Translations under genes and position numbers: made by a program
Shown here: positions 1 to 4,942 of the stretch, one piece after another
Position numbering within the stretch: the stretch's first letter is position 1
Layout of the letters: every line of letters starts with the position of its first letter
Notes under the pieces: model-generated
Told to the model about the DNA's origin: nothing
Seen by the model: the letters and a program-made list of their open reading frames with translations, nothing else
Database searches by the model: none
Assembly (NCBI GenBank): GCA_016193385.1
Contig: JACPSF010000012.1
Location: 5,095 to 15,276, forward strand
Direction of reading: 5' to 3'
From: Deltaproteobacteria bacterium
GTDB taxonomy: Bacteria; Desulfobacterota_B; Binatia; UBA9968
Length of the DNA: 10,182 bases

Positions 1-85
1 GGAAGTTCCGAAAGCGGCGATGGAAAAGACCCGGCTCGAGGATTTCATTTCGCGCGAGATTCTCGACCGCGTGCCGAAGGTCTGA
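1..85 (+). CDS. 3' end of an unidentified protein gene
   Basis: An open frame enters from the left edge and ends at TGA 83-85, giving 27 residues that finish in ...REILDRVPKV. The tail is charged (KTRLEDF, SREILDR) and looks like an ordinary helical C-terminus. I do not recognise the family from so short a piece. The zinc-ribbon gene starts 17 bases downstream on the same strand, so the two probably share a transcript. Confidence 0.55.
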   Translation, partial: EVPKAAMEKTRLEDFISREILDRVPKV

Positions 86-102
86 GGCGGAGGCAGGCAC
101 TC

Positions 103-252
103 GTGACAAAGATTTTTTGGGTTACCTGCCCGCAATGCCGAGGAGAGTTTTATTGCCACTGGCAGGAGCTCAGGCACAAAAAGATTCCCCTCCTTTGTCC
201 CTACTGCGGCCATCGGTTCTTGGACGAGGAGAGCCCGAAGATCGTGGAGTGA
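103..252 (+). CDS. Small zinc-ribbon protein (49 aa)
   Basis: A GTG-started 49-residue ORF with two CxxC knuckles: CPQC at residues 9-12 and CPYC at 32-35. Spacing between the pairs and the following GHRF are typical of a zinc ribbon, which binds one structural Zn. An extra Cys18 and His19 lie between the knuckles. A purine-rich GAGGCGGAGG (84-93) precedes the GTG at a usable distance. The product is soluble with no signal peptide. Short zinc ribbons of this kind often sit beside metabolic or hydrolase genes, but the exact role is unknown. The gene is probably co-transcribed with the truncated gene before it. The overlapping longer frame starting at 117 lacks these motifs and is a shadow. Confidence 0.75.
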   Translation: MTKIFWVTCPQCRGEFYCHWQELRHKKIPLLCPYCGHRFLDEESPKIVE

Positions 253-317
253 CAGCCGACGGCGCAACCAAGGCTATGAGGCTTTTTTCAGAGCCTGTCG
301 GGTCATTGGAGCAGCTT

Positions 318-680
318 TTACTTTTTGCGCATCCGGAGGCGGGATAAGAGCCGTCGGTTAGCCGCCGCCACCCGATAGGAAAATTCCACGCCCCAGACAA
401 ACGGGGGGAGCGCCAGAAAACGGCCGAGGGTGCGCCAGCCGAGCCCTTCGAGGATGAATAAGCAAGCGCGGCCGCCGCTCAGGACCGCGCCTTCTGCCGT
501 CACCACGTGGAGGGCCTGCTCGCAGGCGCTGCGAAGGGCGGGCGTCATCGGAGGTGAGGGAGCCTCCTGATATTGGACCAACTCAAAGCGTCGCTCCCTA
601 TCTTTGCGTCTGACCCAGCAGGCGACGCGCCGACAAAAACCGCAATTTCCATCCCACAAGACCCAGTGCTTAGCTTCCAT
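318..680 (-). CDS. DCC-family (DUF393) thiol-disulfide oxidoreductase-like protein
   Basis: A 120-residue protein that opens with the family signature: a beta-strand followed by DGNCGFC at residues 10-16, with the Cys13-x2-Cys16 pair in a thioredoxin-like position. A later stretch, GGRACLFILEGLGW, and the aromatic LPPFVWGVEF segment match the usual DUF393 layout, where the C-terminal half is hydrophobic and may sit on the membrane. Family length (about 110-140 aa) fits. The start codon is preceded by GGGAGGGCC on the minus strand, a good ribosome binding site. It is transcribed divergently from the histidine-kinase operon. The biochemical function of this family is poorly established; redox activity is inferred from the CxxC motif. 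Confidence 0.85.
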   Translation of the reverse strand: MEAKHWVLWDGNCGFCRRVACWVRRKDRERRFELVQYQEAPSPPMTPALRSACEQALHVVTAEGAVLSGGRACLFILEGLGWRTLGRFLALPPFVWGVEFSYRVAAANRRLLSRLRMRKK

Positions 681-917
681 CTGGCCCTCCCGCTGAATCC
701 TAATGCCACGGCCGTCAGGGGGCTTCCTTGACTTATTTAGCAGAAATCAGCGCCCTACAGAACGATTCGCCTGCGGCAGAAGCTTCCTCGCCTTTTTTGA
801 GTGCGTGCAGGCTTATTGGCCCGAGGGAAACTTTTGGGTGTTTATCGTGCCGTCTTGCGATCGAGTCGCGTACGAAATATGATTTCCACGTTCCGATCCG
901 TGGCGGAGGTTACGACG
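681..917. other. Divergent intergenic region between DUF393 gene and kinase operon
   Basis: This 237-base gap must hold promoters for both directions. A TTGACT hexamer at 728-733 resembles a -35 box, but no good -10 lies 16-18 bases downstream. A T-run at 793-798 follows an imperfect, bulged hairpin (about 771-792). No strong sigma-54 element was found. GTG 801 and ATG 879 are in frame with the kinase but have no convincing ribosome binding site, so I treat them as upstream of the true start. Confidence 0.4.
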
Positions 918-2360
918 ATGAGCCTGACGCTGTTCTCTCGCTTAGCTCTTAGCTACCTGGCGATCGCCGTACTGCTTTTGGGGGTGAGTCTCTACTCGGT
1001 TTTGCAGTTGGATCATTGGAACCGGGTTGTTCGGTCGATCGTGGCGAGTGAGGTGCGCTTGCGCGATTACGAGAAAAAGCTGGCAGGCGCTTTTCTCTCG
1101 CAGATTCGCTACGAGCGAAAATTCCTGATCACCCGGGACAGCGCCCTTTATGACCAGTTCCTTTTGTTCAAAAGCGATTTCGAGCAATATCTGGAGGAGG
1201 TCGAGGCGCTCGCGGACTCAGGGGCTGGCGGTTCCCTGCGGCGCTTGAGGGAACACTATACGCGCTACACGGGCCTCTTCGATCGGGAGCTCAGGTTTCT
1301 CCGGGCTGGCCGGGCCTATGCCCGGGAGCGCTACCTCAAGGAAAAAGACGCGGCGGCGGACCGGGTGCTCAGCGCCCTCGAAGATCTCCAGGGCTATAGC
1401 GAGGAGAGCACGCGTGCAAAGTTCGCGCAGATGTCCGACACAGGAATCCGGGCCCGGCAGATTACTTTGCTCATCGGCCTTGCGTCGCTCCTTTTGGTGG
1501 TGGCGATCTCGTTCCTGATGACCCGCGGCATCACGCGTCCGGTGGCGGCCCTGAAGCGTAAGACCCGAGAGATATCTCAAGGAAATCTCGAAGGGGATCT
1601 AAAGGTTTCCTCGCCGCCAGAGATCGCCGAGCTGGCCGAGGGTTTCAACTTCATGTGCCGCAAACTCAAGGAGCTGGACCGAATGAAGTCCGATTTTTTC
1701 TCTTCCATGTCGCACGAGCTGCGCACGCCGTTGACCTCGATCAAGGAGGGAACCGGCATGCTCCTGGAAGGCGTGGGCGGGACCATCACGGAAAAGCAAA
1801 GAAAACTCTTGAACATCCTGTCCGAGGAGAGCAACCGCTTGATCGAGTTGGTGAATTCCCTTTTGGATCTCTCCAAGATGGAAGCGGGCATGATGCGGTA
1901 CGATTTGGCGCCGACCAGCCTGGCGCCGTTAATCCAAAAAGCCACCGTGGAGCTGGGGCCGCTTGTCGAGGCGAAGCGGATCCGGCTGGAGGCCAAGATC
2001 ACCGATGACCTGCCGCTCGTGCGGGCCGACGGGGAAAGAATCCTCCAGGCGCTTAGAAATCTGATCGGCAACGCCCTAAAGTTTACCCCGGACGGTGGCC
2101 TGGTGGCGGTCTCGGCCGCCCGCAAGAACGGAGAGGTGGAGGTTCGAGTGGCGGACACGGGTCCGGGCATAGCGCCCGAGAGTCTTTCCACCATCTTTGA
2201 CAAATATCAGCAGGGAAGCATTCAAGGGTCAGGTCGATTCCTAGGAAGCGGACTGGGGCTGGCTATCGTTCGACACATCATTGCATCGCATGGCGGAAGG
2301 GTATGGGCAGAAAACGAAGCTGGACGCGGAAGTACTTTTATCTTTGTCTTGCCGGTGTGA
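918..2360 (+). CDS. Membrane sensor histidine kinase, GlrK/QseE-like
   Basis: A 480-residue class I sensor kinase. Residues about 5-31 form the first membrane helix, about 32-180 an extracytoplasmic helical sensor region, and about 181-203 the second helix. A HAMP linker follows (ITRPVAALK onward), then HisKA with SHELRTPLTSI (phospho-accepting His266). The ATPase domain shows an N-box (NLIGNALKF, about 381), G1 (DTGPGIA, from 413) and G2 (GSGLGLAI, from 444). All catalytic motifs are intact. I chose ATG 918 because GGAGG (905-909) lies 8 bases upstream and it places the first helix at the N-terminus; in-frame GTG 801 would add 39 unlikely residues. The 3' end overlaps the lipoprotein gene by 58 bases, and the sigma-54 activator follows, so it is the probable cognate kinase. 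This order matches glrK-qseG-glrR; orthology is inferred from architecture. Confidence 0.92.
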   Translation: MSLTLFSRLALSYLAIAVLLLGVSLYSVLQLDHWNRVVRSIVASEVRLRDYEKKLAGAFLSQIRYERKFLITRDSALYDQFLLFKSDFEQYLEEVEALADSGAGGSLRRLREHYTRYTGLFDRELRFLRAGRAYARERYLKEKDAAADRVLSALEDLQGYSEESTRAKFAQMSDTGIRARQITLLIGLASLLLVVAISFLMTRGITRPVAALKRKTREISQGNLEGDLKVSSPPEIAELAEGFNFMCRKLKELDRMKSDFFSSMSHELRTPLTSIKEGTGMLLEGVGGTITEKQRKLLNILSEESNRLIELVNSLLDLSKMEAGMMRYDLAPTSLAPLIQKATVELGPLVEAKRIRLEAKITDDLPLVRADGERILQALRNLIGNALKFTPDGGLVAVSAARKNGEVEVRVADTGPGIAPESLSTIFDKYQQGSIQGSGRFLGSGLGLAIVRHIIASHGGRVWAENEAGRGSTFIFVLPV

Positions 2361-2791
2361 TCGCGCTTGTCCAAGGCGGCTGCGCTGTCTTGACGGAGCC
2401 GGGCGGGCGTGACGAAGCCCGCTATTCTCTCCTGCGGGGGCAGGAGCTGTTGGCCCAAGGCAATTACGAAGGTTCGCTGCGGGAAAACCAACGGGCTCTG
2501 TCTCTTGTGGGGGGGCGTCCTCCGGCTGACGAGGCGATCTTCAAGCTGGGTTTGATCTACGCCCACCCGGGCAATCCAAGAAAGGATTACCGCAGGGCGG
2601 TTGGCTATTTCCGCAACTTGGCGCGCGATTTTCCCCGCAGTCCCTTGGTCGAGCAAGCGAAAATCTGGATCGGAGTTCTCGAGACAAACGAAAGGCTGGC
2701 GCAGGCGAACGAAAAACTCACCGAAATGCTGGAGCGGCTTAAAAAGGTGGATATGGAGATCGAACAGAAAAGTCGGGAGAAAGGGCGGTAG
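2303..2791 (+). CDS. Lipoprotein with TPR-like repeats and C-terminal coiled coil (QseG-like position)
   Basis: A 162-residue predicted lipoprotein. The basic n-region (GRKRSWTRK), a hydrophobic core and the lipobox VQGGC place the lipidated Cys at residue 27. Ala at +2 predicts outer-membrane sorting. Residues about 40-125 show TPR-like helix pairs (GQELLAQGNYEGSLRENQRAL; YRRAVGYFRNLARDFP). The tail (about 125-160) is a heptad-rich, charged coiled coil. The start lies inside the kinase gene in another frame, with GGAAGGG just upstream, which suggests translational coupling. The next gene begins 8 bases after the stop. In enterobacteria the gene between qseE and qseF encodes the outer-membrane lipoprotein QseG. 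This protein holds the same place and has the same general build, but I cannot claim sequence homology. Confidence 0.85.
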   Translation: MGRKRSWTRKYFYLCLAGVIALVQGGCAVLTEPGGRDEARYSLLRGQELLAQGNYEGSLRENQRALSLVGGRPPADEAIFKLGLIYAHPGNPRKDYRRAVGYFRNLARDFPRSPLVEQAKIWIGVLETNERLAQANEKLTEMLERLKKVDMEIEQKSREKGR

Positions 2792-2799
2792 GCGCCGCG

Positions 2800-4101
2800 A
2801 TGGGCTCGGCAAAAATTTTAGTCGTGGATGACGACAAAAACCTCCTGGAGCTGTTGAGAATGCGCCTGGAGGCGGCCGAGAACGAAGTGGCGGCAGCGTT
2901 GAGCGAAAAGGACGCCCTGGCTCAGGCGCAAGCGCAGCTCTTCGACCTCGCCATTGTGGACCTGAAACTTCATGACCACGATGGGCTAGCGTTGATGGAA
3001 GAGCTCCACGCTTTGAGTCCTGAAATGCCGGTCATCATTCTTACCGCCCATGGAAGCATCGAAAGCGCCGTAGAGGCGATGAAGCGAGGCGCCTGCAGCT
3101 ACGTGACGAAACCTTTCGATCCCCGCGAGCTGCTCTTGCAAGTTGATCGTGCGCTGGAGAATCGCCGACTCACCTCGGAGGTGAGAAGACTCAGGGGCCT
3201 TTTGGAGGAGCGTTACAGTTTCGCCAATATCGTGGCCAAGAGCGAAAGGATGCAGCGGGTTTTGGAGGTCGTCTCCCGCATCGCCAAGACCGACTCGACC
3301 GTCTACATTCACGGGGAGAGCGGCACGGGCAAAGAGCTTATCGCCAAGGCGGTCCATGTGGCGAGTACGCGCGAAAACCAGCCCTTTGTGGCCATCAACT
3401 GCGCCGCGCTGCCGGAGGCCTTGCTGGAGAGCGAGCTGTTCGGCCATGAGAAGGGGGCCTTTACGGGCGCGATCCGGAGCACGAAGGGGTTATTTACCCA
3501 GGCGCACAGAGGCACCATTTTTCTCGATGAGATCGGGGACATGTCCCCCGCACTGCAGGCCAAGCTTCTGCGGGCACTGCAGGAGAGGCAGTTTTATCCC
3601 GTCGGCAGCGACCGTCCGGTGGCCGTCGACGTCAGAGTCATCGTGGCGACCAAGCGCGACCTGGAAGAGGAGGTCAAGCAGGGTCTTTTCCGGGAGGATC
3701 TGTTTTATCGGATTCACGTCATTCCCATCCACCTGCCGCCACTGAAGGACAGGAAAGAGGATATTCCTCCTCTGGTGGAGCACTTCATCGAGCGATTCAG
3801 CCAGCAGATGAAAAAGGGCGTGAAGGCGCTGACGCAGCCGGCGATGCGAAAGCTGATGCTCCACCAGTGGCCGGGCAATGTCCGCGAATTGGAGAACACC
3901 ATCGAGTATGCCGTCGCTATGACCCAACAGGATGTCATCGGGGAGGAGTTGATCCTGCCGGCCCATCTTGAACGGCTGCTTGAAATAAGTAAAGGAAATG
4001 TGAGCCAGGCAGCGAAGCTCGCCGGCAAGTATCGAGCCGACTTTTATGATCTGCTGAGAAAGCACGGTTTAAAGGCGGATGATTTTAAAAGCCTCAAATA
4101 A
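2800..4101 (+). CDS. Sigma-54-dependent response regulator, NtrC family (GlrR/QseF-like)
   Basis: A 433-residue activator with three intact modules. The receiver (1-120) has the acidic DDD at 10-12, phospho-acceptor Asp54, Thr82 and Lys104. The AAA+ domain (about 145-375) has Walker A GESGTGKE (172-179), the sigma-54-contacting GAFTGA loop (219-224), Walker B TIFLDEIGD and the FREDLFYRI arginine-finger region. The C-terminal Fis-type helix-turn-helix (GNVSQAAKLAGKYRADFY) binds enhancers. It lies 8 bases after the lipoprotein gene, so it is the operon's third cistron and the presumed partner of the upstream kinase. The protein would hydrolyse ATP to open sigma-54 promoters. A strong match to such a promoter lies about 150 bases downstream of its stop codon. 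Confidence 0.95.
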   Translation: MGSAKILVVDDDKNLLELLRMRLEAAENEVAAALSEKDALAQAQAQLFDLAIVDLKLHDHDGLALMEELHALSPEMPVIILTAHGSIESAVEAMKRGACSYVTKPFDPRELLLQVDRALENRRLTSEVRRLRGLLEERYSFANIVAKSERMQRVLEVVSRIAKTDSTVYIHGESGTGKELIAKAVHVASTRENQPFVAINCAALPEALLESELFGHEKGAFTGAIRSTKGLFTQAHRGTIFLDEIGDMSPALQAKLLRALQERQFYPVGSDRPVAVDVRVIVATKRDLEEEVKQGLFREDLFYRIHVIPIHLPPLKDRKEDIPPLVEHFIERFSQQMKKGVKALTQPAMRKLMLHQWPGNVRELENTIEYAVAMTQQDVIGEELILPAHLERLLEISKGNVSQAAKLAGKYRADFYDLLRKHGLKADDFKSLK

Positions 4102-4122
4102 GCCCTCCGAATAAAGCCTCCG
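4084..4122 (+). repeat. Imperfect 13-base tandem repeat over the activator stop codon
   Basis: AATAAGCCCTCCG (4097-4109) is followed directly by AATAAAGCCTCCG (4110-4122), with 11 of 13 bases identical. A more diverged AAAAGCCTCA copy precedes them. The TAA stop of the activator gene lies in the first good copy. Its function is unknown; it may be a slippage product. Confidence 0.45.
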
Positions 4123-4163
4123 AAAAACCCGGCCCGGACGAGAAGAATCTCCACGTGACGTAG

Positions 4164-4221
4164 GGAAATTCCTTCGAAAAAAGCGCGCGAGCGACAGGCG
4201 CGATTTAAAAACCCCTTAAAT
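4164..4221. promoter_or_regulatory. Palindromes upstream of the sigma-54 promoter (possible activator sites)
   Basis: Two short symmetric elements lie between the activator gene and the receiver's promoter: GGAAATTCC (4164-4172), about 100 bases before the predicted transcription start, and ATTTAA-N7-TTAAAT (4203-4221). Enhancer sites for NtrC-type proteins usually lie 80-200 bases upstream, so the first is well placed. The match is only positional; I know no consensus for this regulator. Confidence 0.25.
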
Positions 4222-4248
4222 TTGGCGGGCTAAGCCGATTTTTGCCGC

Positions 4249-4265
4249 TTGGCATAAGGCTTGCG
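4249..4265 (+). promoter_or_regulatory. Sigma-54 (-24/-12) promoter of the receiver gene
   Basis: TTGGCATAAGGCTTGCG matches the sigma-54 consensus YTGGCACGRNNNTTGCW at 11 of its 14 specified positions. The GG (4251-4252) and GC (4263-4264) doublets are separated by exactly 10 bases. Transcription should start near 4276, which leaves a leader of about 20 bases before ATG 4296. It also rules out the in-frame TTG 4242 as the start. The sigma-54 activator encoded immediately upstream is the obvious candidate regulator (inference). Confidence 0.7.
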
Positions 4266-4295
4266 CAGCTCTCCTGGTTAAACGGCTCAGGAGCG

Positions 4296-4694
4296 ATGCC
4301 GAGAGAGGCGCACCTCCATTTGAAAGTACTCGTCGTAGACGACAACGACAGACTTGCCTTCATCATCCAGACATTACTAGAGGCGGCGGGCTATGAGGTA
4401 CGGACGGCGCAGGATGGTCGCGTCGGCTATTTGACCTACCTCATCTTTAAGCCGGAGCTGATCATCGCCGACTTACAGATGCCGGTGCAAAGTGGGCTGG
4501 AAATGATGAAGGAAATCAGGCGGCACGATCCCCAGATACCGGCGATCTATATGACTGGGGACTTCGATACGTTTCGATCCCTGGTCGAGGAGGAGAAGCG
4601 GAGATACCCGGTGCGCTTTCTCGAAAAACCGTTTTCTAGCAGGGAGATCCTGCGGCTGGTATCCGACTTCGAGCGCAGGAGACTTCAGCAGTGA
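4296..4694 (+). CDS. Stand-alone response-regulator receiver protein (CheY-like)
   Basis: A 132-residue protein that is almost entirely one receiver domain: acidic pair DD at 15-16, phospho-acceptor Asp59 in IIADLQMP, the YMTGD switch region near residue 86, and conserved Lys in FLEKPF. No output domain is attached, so it probably relays phosphate or acts through protein contacts. I chose ATG 4296 because it follows the predicted sigma-54 transcript start (about 4276). Its AGGAG is only 2 bases upstream, unusually close; TTG 4320 is an alternative that begins right at LKVLVVDD. A hybrid histidine kinase follows after 248 bases of regulatory DNA and could be a partner. The preceding gene encodes a sigma-54 activator, which suggests this receiver belongs to that activator's regulon. 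Confidence 0.88.
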   Translation: MPREAHLHLKVLVVDDNDRLAFIIQTLLEAAGYEVRTAQDGRVGYLTYLIFKPELIIADLQMPVQSGLEMMKEIRRHDPQIPAIYMTGDFDTFRSLVEEEKRRYPVRFLEKPFSSREILRLVSDFERRRLQQ

Positions 4695-4779
4695 GGTCAG
4701 CGTCGCAACTCGGGCCGTGGAGAACGCATTAAAGGCTCACGGTTCGCTACCAGACCTATGAGCCAGCCGTCTCAGGTGA

Positions 4780-4796
4780 CAAAGTTTGACAACCTA
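4780..4796 (+). repeat. TGACAA direct repeat with 10-base period
   Basis: TGACAA occurs twice, starting one helical turn apart (about 4777 and 4787). The second copy overlaps the TTGACA -35 box of the sigma-70-type promoter. Same-face spacing would suit a tandem-binding regulator. This is positional evidence only. Confidence 0.25.
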
Positions 4797-4814
4797 GTGC
4801 ACAGTTTCTATTTT
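4786..4814 (+). promoter_or_regulatory. Sigma-70-type promoter upstream of the hybrid kinase
   Basis: A perfect TTGACA -35 box (4786-4791) is followed after the ideal 17-base spacer by TATTTT (4809-4814), a 4-of-6 match to TATAAT. Transcription would start near 4821, giving a 5' leader of about 120 bases that contains the palindrome and the second sigma-54-like element. Confidence 0.55.
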
Positions 4815-4846
4815 ACGACAGCCCCCACATTTGCATCACAAGGTAA

Positions 4847-4864
4847 GCCAACCGGTCGGTTGGC
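4847..4864. promoter_or_regulatory. 18-base perfect palindrome, candidate operator
   Basis: GCCAACCG-GT-CGGTTGGC is a perfect inverted repeat with 8-base arms. Its right arm contains the GG of the -24 sigma-54-like element (4862-4863). A protein bound here would block that promoter and also sit just downstream of the sigma-70-type start. In RNA with only a 2-base loop it would be a strained hairpin, and no T-run follows, so an operator is more likely than a terminator. Confidence 0.5.
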
Positions 4865-4876
4865 ACACAATGTGCT
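4860..4876 (+). promoter_or_regulatory. Sigma-54-like element before the hybrid kinase
   Basis: TTGGCACACAATGTGCT matches 11 of 14 specified sigma-54 positions, with GG (4862-4863) and GC (4874-4875) exactly 10 bases apart. The -24 half (TTGGCAC) is excellent; the -12 half reads GTGC rather than TTGC. Transcription would start near 4887, 56 bases before ATG 4943. Overlap with the palindrome means part of the match could be coincidental. Confidence 0.45.
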
Positions 4877-4942
4877 TCCAATGCCAATAGGAGCTCTTTT
4901 CAGGTTTCAATCTAGCAACCATCGTTGGCACCTAGTTCGGTT

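Noticed and set aside
271..296. AGGCT/AGCCT inverted repeats with a T6 run between zinc-ribbon and DUF393 genes
   Set aside because: The T-run lies in the loop rather than after the stem on either strand, and the stem is only 5 bases, so it is not a credible intrinsic terminator.
816..833. TTGGCCCGAGGGAAACT as a sigma-54 promoter for the kinase operon
   Set aside because: The -24 half is fair, but the -12 half reads AAACT and lacks the essential GC doublet.
801..917. N-terminal extension of the kinase from GTG 801 or ATG 879
   Set aside because: ATG 918 has GGAGG at ideal spacing and puts the first membrane helix at the N-terminus; the extension is basic and featureless.
1577..2203. Long minus-strand ORF antisense to the kinase
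   Set aside because: It is Ser/Arg-rich with no domain, and lies opposite intact HisKA and ATPase motifs; it is a shadow of a high-GC gene.
4925..4941. TTGGCACCTAGTTCGGT as another sigma-54 promoter
   Set aside because: The -12 GC is replaced by GG, and the transcript would start after the ATG at 4943. It repeats the TTGGCAC of 4860 but not a whole promoter.
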